Source of the DNA: Clostridia bacterium
Lineage (GTDB): Bacteria; Bacillota; Clostridia; Christensenellales; Pumilibacteraceae
DNA: 64,000 nucleotides
Assembly (NCBI GenBank): GCA_022791915.1
Contig: JAAWAB010000021.1
Location: 1 to 64,000, forward strand
Direction of reading: 5' to 3'
The notes beneath the pieces are model-generated. The model saw only the letters and a program-made list of their open reading frames with translations. It was not told where the DNA came from and searched no databases. Made by a program: the position numbers and the translations under genes. Positions 50,535 through 59,976 of this stretch are shown piece after piece (position 1 is the stretch's first letter; every line of letters starts with the position of its first letter).

Positions 50535-51467
50535 TTGACAAACCCTTTTTCTCTTTTGCACGGCGCAAGAACGCTGTTGCACGGCGCAAGTAAGTTGTTC
50601 GACTTCGACGACTTTCAAGACGCCGACACCATGCTGCGCGTGACGCTCATTCTGTGCATTTGCCTGTTTGTCGCGCTGATTGCGGGAACGCTGATTGCCT
50701 ACTTTGTGTTGCGCGCCCGCGGCAAACGGGACGTAATTCGCACGCGCGACGTAACGTACGGCGCCATTTGTCTTGCCGCGTCGTATGCGCTGTCTTTTTT
50801 GGGCATAGGGCTTCCGTACGGCGGCACGATTACGTTCGCCTCGGTACTGCCCGTGATGATTTACTGCTACTACTTCGGATTTTTCAAAGGGCTGGTGATA
50901 ACGGTTGCGTACACCATTCTGCAATTTTTTCAGAGTCCGTACATCGTGCACCCCATGAGCGCGGTGCTCGACTACGTGATTCCCTATTTGTCGCTCGTAT
51001 TTTTGGGGCTGTTTTCTTACCGTCAGTCGCGCTACAACCGCGCGGTTGCGGCGGGCAAACACGTGCTTGCCGCGCACGTTCCCTTCTTTTTGGGGGTTGC
51101 GTGCTATTTTGCGTTGCGATACGCCAGCCACGTTTTGAGCGGCGTGATTTTTTACGGCGATTACATTGCCTGGGAAGGCTGGTGGCAACAGCACCTTGTT
51201 GTATACTCGTTTGCGTATAACGGCGTGTTCTTTATTCCCGACACGCTCATAGCGCTCGGCGCCGCAATCGGCGTGCTTTCTAGCAAATCGTTCAACTCGT
51301 TTATGGCTACGAGTGCGGGCGCGGCGGAAGGCGTGCGGTCAACGGGTGCGGCGGATATCCTTTACGAATCGGGCGCCGACGTGACTGCGCCTGCCGATAC
51401 TCTGCAAAATTCCCACGCTGCCGCAGAAAACGATGAGCGAACTGCTCCCCGCGCTGACGAACGGTAG
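50535..51467 (+). CDS. thiT: ThiT thiamine transporter (ECF S component)
   Basis: 310 residues. The core (about 70-270) is ThiT: TRDVTYGAICLAASYALSFL, LPYGGTITFASVLPVMIY, QFFQSPYIVHPMSAVLDYV and late NGVFFIPDTLIALG. As an S component it binds thiamine and needs a shared ECF module encoded elsewhere. Extra features are an N-terminal membrane helix (residues about 35-60) and a C-terminal tail of about 45 residues that overlaps ftsW on the other strand by 129 bp. The start is TTG at 50535 with AAAGGAGG 6 nt upstream. Expression is under a TPP riboswitch. Confidence 0.93.
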   Translation: MTNPFSLLHGARTLLHGASKLFDFDDFQDADTMLRVTLILCICLFVALIAGTLIAYFVLRARGKRDVIRTRDVTYGAICLAASYALSFLGIGLPYGGTITFASVLPVMIYCYYFGFFKGLVITVAYTILQFFQSPYIVHPMSAVLDYVIPYLSLVFLGLFSYRQSRYNRAVAAGKHVLAAHVPFFLGVACYFALRYASHVLSGVIFYGDYIAWEGWWQQHLVVYSFAYNGVFFIPDTLIALGAAIGVLSSKSFNSFMATSAGAAEGVRSTGAADILYESGADVTAPADTLQNSHAAAENDERTAPRADER

Positions 51468-52511
51468 CGGGAGTCCGGTGGGCGGAATGGAACCCGTAAC
51501 CACCGCAATATTCACGAGCACCTGAATGGCGATAATGCAGGCAATGCCGCTCGCAAGATAGCACCCCAATCGGTCGGTGCTATTTTGCGCTATGCGAACG
51601 GCGCGCGCGATTAAAAGAATATAGGCGAACATAACGAGCGCGCACCCCACGAGTCCCAACTCTTCGCCGATGATACTGAATATGAAATCGCTTTCCGAAA
51701 AGGGTAAAAAGAGATACTTTTGCCGCGAATTGAACAGCCCCAACCCGAACAGTCCGCCGCTACCGAGCGAATAGAAGGACTGAATGAGCTGATACCCTTC
51801 GCCGAGCGGCGACGCCCACGGGTCGATGAACGCGAGCATACGTTTTAACCGATACGGTTCCGCCAAAATGAGTATGGGAATCATGGCGACGGCGGGCACG
51901 GCAATGATGAGAAAGTGTTTGATACGCGCGCCACCTATAAACAGCATGGCAAACATCAAAAGTACCACGCAGATGGTGATAGACATATTCGGTTCCAAAA
52001 TGATGAGCACGCAGATGAGAAGTCCTACGCCGAGCACGGGCAGGATTCCTTTGAACGTAGTCATTTTTTTATGGTATTTTGCCATATAGGCGGCGGCAAA
52101 GATAATAAAGCCGAATTTGGCGATTTCGCTCGCCTGCATGGTGAAAAAGGGCAAGTTAATCCAGCGGCGGGCGCCGTAGCTTTCCACCCCCACCCCGGGA
52201 ATAAACACGAGCACCAACAGCAGCACCGATACGCCCAAAATGATATACCGCAATTTTGCCAGAACGTGATAGTCGATAACGCTCAACGCAATCATGGCGG
52301 CAAACCCTAAAATGGCGCCCACGAGTTGCTTGAACATGTAAAAGTACTTGTTTCCGTAGTTGACGGCGGCGTTGTAACTGCTTGCCGAATACACCATAAC
52401 CACGCCGAACAGCACCAGTAACACGGTAACAACCGTTAAAACGAAATCGTATTCGCCCGCCGTGCGCGCGGACGCGTTTTCTTTGCCCGTAAGTTTATTC
52501 TTCGCTCGCAT
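51339..52511 (-). CDS. ftsW: FtsW/SpoVE, SEDS-family peptidoglycan polymerase
   Basis: 390 residues with ten predicted helices. SEDS motifs are MVYSASSYNAA, AQ/MQASEIAKFGFIIF, the catalytic-loop region with ALPS-like RMLAFIDPWASPLGEGYQ (split), and TGLPLPFVSAGSSSL. It polymerises glycan strands with the partner PBP encoded upstream. In spore formers the gene may be ftsW or spoVE; only one is present here. The start at 52511 lies inside the end of murD (17-nt overlap). The last 129 bp overlap thiT on the opposite strand. Confidence 0.93.
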   Translation of the reverse strand: MRAKNKLTGKENASARTAGEYDFVLTVVTVLLVLFGVVMVYSASSYNAAVNYGNKYFYMFKQLVGAILGFAAMIALSVIDYHVLAKLRYIILGVSVLLLVLVFIPGVGVESYGARRWINLPFFTMQASEIAKFGFIIFAAAYMAKYHKKMTTFKGILPVLGVGLLICVLIILEPNMSITICVVLLMFAMLFIGGARIKHFLIIAVPAVAMIPILILAEPYRLKRMLAFIDPWASPLGEGYQLIQSFYSLGSGGLFGLGLFNSRQKYLFLPFSESDFIFSIIGEELGLVGCALVMFAYILLIARAVRIAQNSTDRLGCYLASGIACIIAIQVLVNIAVVTGSIPPTGLPLPFVSAGSSSLIVFCGSVGILQSIGRRSHVGARFVKDIRRTR

Positions 52512-53769
52512 TTTGCACCAACCGTTCAAACAGTTCGCCGCGTTCGGCATAAGACGAAAACATATCGAAACTCGCCGACGCGGGAGAAAGCAACACGTTT
52601 TCTTCTTCTCCCGCCTTTGCCCACAAAAACGCTTGGGTAAAATCGGAGAAGGAACGCACCGCACAAAAGCCGTTGCGCTCTGCCGCCGCCGTCACTTTTT
52701 GCGCAGTTTCGCCCACCGCCGCCACGCGCACCACGCAGGCGGGCAATTTTTGAAACAGCTCGTCGAATTCGTATCCTTTATCGCTGCCGCCCACAATCAT
52801 GCAGGTGGTTCCGTTCATGCACTCGGCGGCGCGCACCGACGCCATGATATTGGTGCCCTTGGAATCGTTGTAGAAATTCTTGCCGTTTTTTCTTGCCACC
52901 AGACACAATCGGTGCGCGTCGGGCGCGAATTCGGTGAGCGCTTGCACAACGGGCGCGTTGGGTATGCCCAACGCCTTTGCCGCGCACACGGCGGACAGCG
53001 CGTTTTTGAGATTGTGCTCTCCTTCCATTTTCACGCGGTCGGTGCGGCAGATTTCCTGCCCGCAGTAGTAGATTGTGTCCGACAAAACATAGGCGCCGCG
53101 CACTTTGCCGTACACCGTTGTGTACATGGTTGTGCTTTTGGGCATAAAGCCGCGCAGTGCGTAAAGCGGCACGTCGTCTTGCGAGAAGATAAAAACGTCT
53201 TGTTCGGTTTGATTGCGCGCGATATTACGTTTGGCGGCGCAATATTCTTCCATGCCGTTATAGCGATTGAGATGGTCGGGCGAAATATTGGTGAGCACCG
53301 CAATATGCGGGCGGAACGAGCGGATTGTTTCCAACTGAAAACTCGAACACTCCACAACGGCAACGTCGAACCCGCCCGTTGCCGCCGCCAGCGCGAACGA
53401 CTTCCCCACGTTGCCGCACACCGCCACCGCAAGCCCCGCCTTATGCAACATGGCGCCGATTAAGCGCGTGACCGTAGTCTTGCCGTTGGTGCCCGTTACG
53501 GCGACAATCGGTTTGTCGCATAGCAAGTAGCCGATTTCCAGTTCGCCGCACAGCGGGATACCGTTCTCCCGCGCATATGTATATACGGGTTGATCGGGCG
53601 CAATGCCCGGACTTACCACAAGCAAGTCGGGGGGAATTGCGCGATGATTTTCCGATTGGTCGAAATAGGCGCATTCCGCGCCCGCCGCCGTAAGCGCTTG
53701 GTACGCGCCCGTGCCGCTCACGCCGTTACCCGCTATCCAGATTCGTTTGCCTTTCCATTCGCCGTTCAT
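52495..53769 (-). CDS. murD: MurD, UDP-MurNAc-L-alanine:D-glutamate ligase
   Basis: 424 residues. The ATP loop is VAVTGTNGKTTVTR near 105; the middle domain has ISPDHLNRY and the C-terminal domain has NDSKGTNIMASVRA and MIVGGSDKG. It adds D-Glu in peptidoglycan precursor synthesis. The start at 53769 follows GGAGAGAG; an in-frame GTG nine codons upstream is less likely. It lies about 80 nt after mraY. Confidence 0.97.
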   Translation of the reverse strand: MNGEWKGKRIWIAGNGVSGTGAYQALTAAGAECAYFDQSENHRAIPPDLLVVSPGIAPDQPVYTYARENGIPLCGELEIGYLLCDKPIVAVTGTNGKTTVTRLIGAMLHKAGLAVAVCGNVGKSFALAAATGGFDVAVVECSSFQLETIRSFRPHIAVLTNISPDHLNRYNGMEEYCAAKRNIARNQTEQDVFIFSQDDVPLYALRGFMPKSTTMYTTVYGKVRGAYVLSDTIYYCGQEICRTDRVKMEGEHNLKNALSAVCAAKALGIPNAPVVQALTEFAPDAHRLCLVARKNGKNFYNDSKGTNIMASVRAAECMNGTTCMIVGGSDKGYEFDELFQKLPACVVRVAAVGETAQKVTAAAERNGFCAVRSFSDFTQAFLWAKAGEEENVLLSPASASFDMFSSYAERGELFERLVQNASEE

Positions 53770-53850
53770 ACGCTCTCTCCGTGTAAAGTTGTCCACAGTA
53801 TAGTATGACGCAAACGCGGCGAATATGCCCCGACGGGAAAACGATTTTTG

Positions 53851-54849
53851 TTACAGCACGCAGGCGAGCGTAATAAGCGCCACAAGCAAGCCCACCGCCG
53901 ACGTTACGGAACAGTAAACGGTCACGATACGGTTCTCGTGCACCCCTTTGCGCTCGAAATGGTGATGTAACGGCGCCATTAAAAACACCCGCTTTTTGGT
54001 TGCCTTAAAGTATACCACCTGTATGATAACCGACAGGCTTGTAAGCACGAACATGATACCGATGACGGGTGCCAACAGTTCCAATCTACTCATAACGGCA
54101 AGGCAACCCAGACCGCCGCCGAGCGCGAGCGCGCCCGTATCGCCCATGAAAATTTTGGCGGGATAGCAGTTGTAGCACAAAAATCCGCCGAGCGCGCCGA
54201 TGAGCGCGCCGCAATACAGAATGAGATTGCCGTATTCCCCTTCGGCTTGTCCGTCACCCGCGGCATAGGCGGCAAGCACCAACAGCACCGCAAAGAAAAA
54301 GGCGTACGAAACGGATACCTTTCCCGCAAGCCCGTCCAGTCCGTCGGTTAAGTTTACCGAATTGGTAAACGCCAAAAACACGATAATAAACAGCGGCACG
54401 GCGCCCCAGCCCAGTTCGGCTTCGCGCAAGGTGAACGGCAGATAAATCGTACTGCCCACCAGTGCGTTGTTGTACGCGAAAATTGCCACGATTACCGCGA
54501 TAAGCAGTTGAAAGATGATTTTCTGAATGGGACTTAACCCCTTGTTCTGCTTAAAGTATACTTTGATGAAATCGTCGATAAAGCCGATAATGCCGTAGCC
54601 GATTGTAACGAACAGAGTAACCAGCATCAGTTTGTTATCTTTACCCGAAAAGGCAAGACAACAGATAAGAAGCGCCAGCATGACGCCGATACCGCCCATG
54701 GTGGGAGTGCCGCTCTTTCCCATATGGTTGTCCACATACGAAAGCACGGTTTGCCGTACTTTGAGCCGCTTGCCCAGCCGGATGACGAACGGCATGACGG
54801 CTGCCGAAAGAACGAATGCCGCAAGCGTGGCAAGAATGGGTCTTATCAT
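53851..54849 (-). CDS. mraY: MraY, phospho-MurNAc-pentapeptide transferase
   Basis: 332 residues, ten helices. It moves phospho-MurNAc-pentapeptide to undecaprenyl phosphate, forming lipid I. Key blocks are GTPTMGGIGVML, GFIDDFIKV, FTNSVNLTDGLDGLAG and MAPLHHHFE. The ATG overlaps the murE stop by 4 nt. murF, often found between murE and mraY, is absent. Confidence 0.98.
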   Translation of the reverse strand: MIRPILATLAAFVLSAAVMPFVIRLGKRLKVRQTVLSYVDNHMGKSGTPTMGGIGVMLALLICCLAFSGKDNKLMLVTLFVTIGYGIIGFIDDFIKVYFKQNKGLSPIQKIIFQLLIAVIVAIFAYNNALVGSTIYLPFTLREAELGWGAVPLFIIVFLAFTNSVNLTDGLDGLAGKVSVSYAFFFAVLLVLAAYAAGDGQAEGEYGNLILYCGALIGALGGFLCYNCYPAKIFMGDTGALALGGGLGCLAVMSRLELLAPVIGIMFVLTSLSVIIQVVYFKATKKRVFLMAPLHHHFERKGVHENRIVTVYCSVTSAVGLLVALITLACVL

Positions 54850-56288
54850 GAAATACTCCCGCTTTGCAATAGTCGCATAATGTACTCCTCGTCGTTGTAG
54901 GCATATTTGACGCCCTTGATTTCCTGATACCGTTCGGCGCCCTTGCCTGCCACAATCACAACGTCCCCTTTTTGCGCGGTGCGCAGAGCGTACGCAATCG
55001 CTTTTTCCCTGTTCGGCTCGGTTGTAACGCAGTGCGCGCGCTCGGGCGGCACGCCCCGCATGATGTCGCGGATGATATCTTCGGGGTCTTCGTCGCGCGG
55101 GTTGTCCGCCGTGACCACGGTGAAATCGCTGCATTCCGCCGCCACGCGCCCCATTGCCGCCCGTTTGGTTTTATCGCGGTTGCCGCCGCACCCGAACACG
55201 GTGAGAATGCGCGCGGTTGCAAATTCCCGCACCGACGTTATTATATTCCTTAACCCGTCGTCGGTATGCGCAAAATCGACGATTACCGTAAAATTTTCGG
55301 CGCTTATCACGTTGAACCTGCCGTCTACCCGTTTAAGCGAACGAATTCCGCGCAGAATGTCGTTTGTTTTCACGCCCGCCAGGTGCGCCATGGCGGCGGC
55401 GCACAGCGTGTTGTACATATTGAATGAGCCGGGCAACGCAAATTTTACTTCGCCGATGTCGTCTTCTATATTGATAATATACCGCAACCCTTCGGCGCTC
55501 ATACGCAAATCGATTCCGAACACGTCGGCGGGATTGTTTCTGCCGTAGCCCGCCATGGGAATAGCCCCTTCACGCAAAATCTTTTGCCCCGTTTCGTCGT
55601 CTACGTTCACGGCGGCGCATTTGGCGCACGACGGACGGAACAAACGCATTTTGGCGTCGGCATACGCTTGCATGTTGCCGAAAAAGTCGAGATGGTCTTG
55701 CGAAACGTTGGTGAATCCCGCCGCGTCGAACAGGATACCCGCCGTTTTATCGAGCGCGAGCGCATGCGCCGAAACTTCCATGACAACCGCCGTGATACCC
55801 GCCGAGAGCATATCTTTGAGCGCGGTGTGCAGCGTCATGGGGTCGGGCGTTGTGAGCGTGGCGGGAATACACACGGAATTATAGCGGATACAGTTGGTGC
55901 CGATAAGCCCCACGCGCTCGCCCGCCGCCGCCAGAATTTCCGCCAGTATGTACGACGTGGTGGTTTTGCCGTTGGTGCCCGTTATGCCGAACATTTTGAG
56001 TTTTCGGGCGGGATTGCCGCAAAACGCCGCCGCGGCGCGGGCAAACGCCTGCCGCGTGTTTTGCACAAGCAGTTGGGGGCAAGATACGTTTACTTTTTTT
56101 TGGCAGACGATTGCCGCCGCGCCCTTTTTTTCCGCGTCGCTCGCAAAGTCGTGTCCGTCCGCCTTACCGCCCGCAAGGCAGAAAAACAGACTGCCTTGCC
56201 GCACTTTATCCGACTCGTGACACACGTCGGATATTTCCAGTTCGCCCCACTGCTCGGAGCACTCGGGCAATACTTCTTTTAATTTCAT
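54846..56288 (-). CDS. murE: MurE, UDP-MurNAc-tripeptide synthetase (meso-DAP type)
   Basis: 480 residues. The ATP loop is FGITGTNGKTTTSY near 110, followed by TTPDPMTLH, the SQDHLDFFG block, and TADNPRDEDPEDI near 400. DNPR is the motif linked to meso-diaminopimelate as the third amino acid. The start at 56288 is used because GAGG then lies 8 nt upstream; a GTG three codons earlier overlaps the site. Confidence 0.97.
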   Translation of the reverse strand: MKLKEVLPECSEQWGELEISDVCHESDKVRQGSLFFCLAGGKADGHDFASDAEKKGAAAIVCQKKVNVSCPQLLVQNTRQAFARAAAAFCGNPARKLKMFGITGTNGKTTTSYILAEILAAAGERVGLIGTNCIRYNSVCIPATLTTPDPMTLHTALKDMLSAGITAVVMEVSAHALALDKTAGILFDAAGFTNVSQDHLDFFGNMQAYADAKMRLFRPSCAKCAAVNVDDETGQKILREGAIPMAGYGRNNPADVFGIDLRMSAEGLRYIINIEDDIGEVKFALPGSFNMYNTLCAAAMAHLAGVKTNDILRGIRSLKRVDGRFNVISAENFTVIVDFAHTDDGLRNIITSVREFATARILTVFGCGGNRDKTKRAAMGRVAAECSDFTVVTADNPRDEDPEDIIRDIMRGVPPERAHCVTTEPNREKAIAYALRTAQKGDVVIVAGKGAERYQEIKGVKYAYNDEEYIMRLLQSGSIS

Positions 56289-56327
56289 TAGAGCCACCTC
56301 TTTTTTCCGCGTTGTTCTTTTTTGTTG

Positions 56328-58232
56328 TTATTCCGTGCGAATGAGCACTACGTCGCCCTTAACCACGCGCGTGCCCGGAATAGGCACCGACGAAACCACG
56401 TGTTCCCCTTCGCCTGCCGATTCAAACAGCAATCCGCATGCTTTCAGGCGCTCCGCCGCTTCTTGCGCGGTCATGCCGATGGTGTCGGGCATTTCGGTTT
56501 GCTCGGCTTGCTCGGGCGTTTGGGAAGGCTTGATTGCCGCATAGTCGAAGATTTTGGCGAACACTTCGCCCGCGTAGGGCGCCGCCACCAAACTGCCGTA
56601 GTACGCATAGCCGCCCGGTTCGTCTACAATCATTGCCACCACGTAGCGGGGATTTTCCACGGGTGCAAAGCCCACGAAACTGGATACGTATTTGCCCTGT
56701 GCGATGTGTCCGTTTTCGTATTTTTGCGCCGTGCCCGTTTTGCCGCCCACGCGGTAGCCTGCCACGCCCGCCTTGTGTCCGCCCCCTTCGCTCACCACTT
56801 TTTCGAGCATGTTGCGGAGCATTTCGGACGTTTGTGCCGAAATTGTTTGCCGCACGACTTTGGGCTGACGCACGTACACCGTTTTGCCCGTGTAGTCGGT
56901 GGCGCCCGAAACGAAGTACGGTTCGTACAGCGTTCCGCCGTTGATTGCCGCCGATACCGCCGTGACGAGTTGCAACGGCGTGACGGCTACCGCCTGACCG
57001 AATCCGATACGCGCCAAATCCACGTTTTTGACCGCCGACTGCGCCATCATCAGTCCTTTGCTTTCGCCGTAAAAATCGATATTCGTTTTACTGCCGAAGC
57101 CGAAGGTGCGTAACCCTTCGTACAGTTTATCGGTGCCCAAACGCAAGGCAAGGTCCATAAACACGCAGTTGCAACTGTTTTTCACGCCTTCGCCGAGGTC
57201 TTGCGACCCGTGCCCGATACTGCGCCAGCACTTGATTTTCTGCCCGTCTACCAAACGGGAGCCGTTGCAATAGAATCGGTCGTTACCGTTCACCGCGCCG
57301 TTTTCGATTGCCGTTGCCGTGGTGAAAATCTTAAAGGTGGAACCCGGCTCGTACACGTCTACAATCATCTTGTTTTTGCCGAGCGCGTTCAATAGGTGAA
57401 TATCGTCGCGCGGCGGCTCGTTCAAGTCGAATCCGGGCGCGCTTGCCATGGCGAGAATTCCGCCCGTGTTGCAATCCATAACAATCATAGACGCGCCCTT
57501 TGCGCTGTGCTCCGCCATTGCCTGCGAAACCGCCGTTTCGGCAAACGCCTGTATATTCAAATCGAGCGACAACGAAAGATTGCATCCCGCGATTGCGGGC
57601 ACATATTTGGTGACGTTGTTTTCCAGTTCGTGTCCTTTAATATCGGTTGCGGTGTAGGCGAACCCGTCGGTGCCTTTTAAGTAGGTATCGTAATACCCTT
57701 CCAGTCCGCTCTGCCCCGCGTTGTCTATGTTGGTAAAGCCCAGAATCTGCGCGAGATAGTTGGACGCGGGATAGTAGCGTTTGGAATCGAGCGTAAAATA
57801 GATACCGTCTAAATTCTGCGCGCGAATGGATTCCGCCACTTCTTTTTCCACCGCGCGTTTTACGGTGATTTCGCTCACGCGCGAGGAAGTGATTTTTTCG
57901 AGCAGCTTTTCGTATACGAGATTTAAGGGTCCTGCGAGCGCCGACGCCACCGCCTCGGGATTTTTCACCGCGTTGGGGCGCACGTAGATACTGTATACGT
58001 CGCGGTTGTCGGCGAGAATTTCGCCGTTTCGGTCGGTGATTTTACCGCGCGGCGCTTTGAGCGGCAAATCACGGTACCACTGTTCGGCGGCACGCACCTG
58101 CAAATCCTTGCCCTTAATCAGTTGCAGATATGCCAGCCGACCCAAAAGAGCACAAAATAAAAAGGTTATTGCTATCAAGAATACCAATAACCTCTTTCGT
58201 GTTGTAACCGTGCTTGCAGCAGAATCGTTCAA
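56328..58232 (-). CDS. Class B penicillin-binding protein with PASTA domain (FtsI/SpoVD)
   Basis: 634 residues. A short cytosolic start and membrane helix (LLVFLIAITFLFCALLGRL) are followed by a PBP dimer domain and the transpeptidase domain: YEPGSTFKIFT with the active Ser near 300, SCN near 353, and GGKTGTAQK near 495. One PASTA domain closes the protein (MPDTIGMTAQEAAERLKACG). The single PASTA favours SpoVD, but as the only class B PBP here it may serve as FtsI. The start is TTG 58232 with GGAGG close upstream, 1 nt after the ftsL-like gene. Confidence 0.95.
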   Translation of the reverse strand: MNDSAASTVTTRKRLLVFLIAITFLFCALLGRLAYLQLIKGKDLQVRAAEQWYRDLPLKAPRGKITDRNGEILADNRDVYSIYVRPNAVKNPEAVASALAGPLNLVYEKLLEKITSSRVSEITVKRAVEKEVAESIRAQNLDGIYFTLDSKRYYPASNYLAQILGFTNIDNAGQSGLEGYYDTYLKGTDGFAYTATDIKGHELENNVTKYVPAIAGCNLSLSLDLNIQAFAETAVSQAMAEHSAKGASMIVMDCNTGGILAMASAPGFDLNEPPRDDIHLLNALGKNKMIVDVYEPGSTFKIFTTATAIENGAVNGNDRFYCNGSRLVDGQKIKCWRSIGHGSQDLGEGVKNSCNCVFMDLALRLGTDKLYEGLRTFGFGSKTNIDFYGESKGLMMAQSAVKNVDLARIGFGQAVAVTPLQLVTAVSAAINGGTLYEPYFVSGATDYTGKTVYVRQPKVVRQTISAQTSEMLRNMLEKVVSEGGGHKAGVAGYRVGGKTGTAQKYENGHIAQGKYVSSFVGFAPVENPRYVVAMIVDEPGGYAYYGSLVAAPYAGEVFAKIFDYAAIKPSQTPEQAEQTEMPDTIGMTAQEAAERLKACGLLFESAGEGEHVVSSVPIPGTRVVKGDVVLIRTE

Positions 58233-58233
58233 T

Positions 58234-59010
58234 CTATCCTCCGATGATACCGCTCAACCAGTCGCAAAATTTATCAAACCAGTTGGTTCTGCCTTCGTAC
58301 TTCATCGGTTCCGCCGAAGGGAGCAATTCCACTTCGGTTGTGTTCGTCACTTTTTCCATACCGCCTTCCACCGCGGCGCCCGTGATATACGTCATATCGG
58401 TAAGGCGGTCTATTTCGGCGGTTTGCGCGGCAAGGATTTCGTTCTTTCGGAAAATTTCGTTCTCGATTGCGTCTGCCTGTCCGCCGATACGGCTTACGGC
58501 GATTCCCGTTGCAATCACCGTAATTGCGAGCGCGAGCACTACTGCCATGTAGGCAAACAGAGCCGCTTTGCTCTTACCCGACATCCGCACTCTTTCGCGC
58601 GGCTGTTCTACGGCGTTTTCTTCCCGTTCGGGTTGCCCGTAGGCACGCGTGCGAATGCTCGGCATCACGTCTTCCCGTTCTTTTTTGCGCGATTTTTTGG
58701 TACGGGTGGGCGCAAAAACGGGCGTGCGGACGGGTTCGGTTTGCGGATACATGGGGCGCGTGGAATATTCGATTACGGGCGGCTGTTGCTGCACGGGCGC
58801 ATATTCGGTAGGCGCCGAAACCGTTCTGCCGTCGCGCGCAAACGTGCGCTCGGCGTACGGCTCGTCCACAGGGACTTGGTAGGTAAAGCGGTCGGCACGC
58901 GAAGAAGTAACCGGCTCGCTCTCTTCGGCAATCGGCTTATCGGAAATCTGAATCCCATAGCCGCCGAAGCGATCTTTTTCGTTTGTGATTCTTCTTCTCG
59001 TGGTCACCAT
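58234..59010 (-). CDS. FtsL-like division protein with long cytosolic N-terminus
   Basis: 258 residues. About 145 polar residues, rich in Arg, Pro, Glu and Thr, precede one membrane helix (ALFAYMAVVLALAITVIATG) and a short coiled coil (ENEIFRKNEILAAQTAEIDRL). The position between rsmH and the class B PBP is that of ftsL, and the topology fits. FtsL is normally about 100-120 residues, so the cytosolic extension is unusual. No sequence motif confirms the name. AAAGGAGC precedes the ATG. Confidence 0.7.
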   Translation of the reverse strand: MVTTRRRITNEKDRFGGYGIQISDKPIAEESEPVTSSRADRFTYQVPVDEPYAERTFARDGRTVSAPTEYAPVQQQPPVIEYSTRPMYPQTEPVRTPVFAPTRTKKSRKKEREDVMPSIRTRAYGQPEREENAVEQPRERVRMSGKSKAALFAYMAVVLALAITVIATGIAVSRIGGQADAIENEIFRKNEILAAQTAEIDRLTDMTYITGAAVEGGMEKVTNTTEVELLPSAEPMKYEGRTNWFDKFCDWLSGIIGG

Positions 59011-59055
59011 ATTTGTATGCTCCTTTGCTTTCCGTTATTCCGTTTTTCTTTGTTG

Positions 59056-59976
59056 TTACAGTTTTTCCGCCACGCGGAGCGTTGCGCTCTGGCTGCGGGG
59101 ATTTTCTTGCATTTCCTGTTGCGTGGGCTTGTACTTTCCGATTAGTTTTACGGTTGCTTTATGGTTGCACACGCACACGGGGAGCGACTTATCGCAAATA
59201 CAATCGCTCGAAAGCATTTTAAGCGTTTGCTTTACGATTCGGTCTTCCAGCGAATGGAAGGTGATTACCGCGATTCGTCCGCCGCTGTTGAGCACGTTTA
59301 CGATGTCGCCGATTGCCTCGCCCAGCCCCGACAATTCGTTGTTTACTTCGATTCGGATTGCCTGAAACGTTTTTTTTGCGGGGTGTCCGTTTTTGCCCGC
59401 GGGCACGCACGATTTTACGATGTCGCTCAATCGCTTGGTGGTTTCTACGGGCGCTTTTACACGCGCCTGCACGATTGCCCGCGCTATCTTGCGCGCGAAC
59501 CGTTCTTCGCCGTAGGTGTAGATAATGCGCGACAGTTCGTCTTCGGTGTATTCGTTTACCACCGTCATTGCCGACAGATATTGGTCGCGGTCCATGCGCA
59601 TATCGAGCAGTCCGTTGCCGTTATACGAAAAGCCGCGCACGGCTTCGTCTACCTGATGGGACGAAATGCCCAAATCGAGTATGGCGCCGTCTAACGTGTC
59701 GGCGGAATTAGCGCGCAGGATTTCGGATACGTTTTTGAAGTTATCTTTTACCAGCGTGTATCTGCCGTTATAATCGGAAATCTGCGAAAACCGCAGGCGC
59801 GAGTGGTCGATAGCTTCCATATCGCGGTCTACGGCAAGCAGTCTGCCGCCCCTACGCAGAATTTCGCCGCTGTGACCGCCGCCGCCCAACGTTCCGTCGA
59901 AATACAGCTTTCCTTCCGAAACGCGCAGGGCGTCTACGCATTCACGGAGCATTACGGGAACATGGTACTCACGCAT
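59056..59976 (-). CDS. rsmH: RsmH, 16S rRNA (cytosine-1402-N4) methyltransferase
   Basis: 306 residues. The S-adenosylmethionine site is FDGTLGGGGHSGEIL, followed by AILDLGISSHQVDEAVRGFS and ITFHSLEDRIVK. It methylates C1402 of 16S rRNA at the P site. The ATG overlaps the mraZ stop by 8 nt, the usual mraZ-rsmH coupling. Confidence 0.98.
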   Translation of the reverse strand: MREYHVPVMLRECVDALRVSEGKLYFDGTLGGGGHSGEILRRGGRLLAVDRDMEAIDHSRLRFSQISDYNGRYTLVKDNFKNVSEILRANSADTLDGAILDLGISSHQVDEAVRGFSYNGNGLLDMRMDRDQYLSAMTVVNEYTEDELSRIIYTYGEERFARKIARAIVQARVKAPVETTKRLSDIVKSCVPAGKNGHPAKKTFQAIRIEVNNELSGLGEAIGDIVNVLNSGGRIAVITFHSLEDRIVKQTLKMLSSDCICDKSLPVCVCNHKATVKLIGKYKPTQQEMQENPRSQSATLRVAEKL

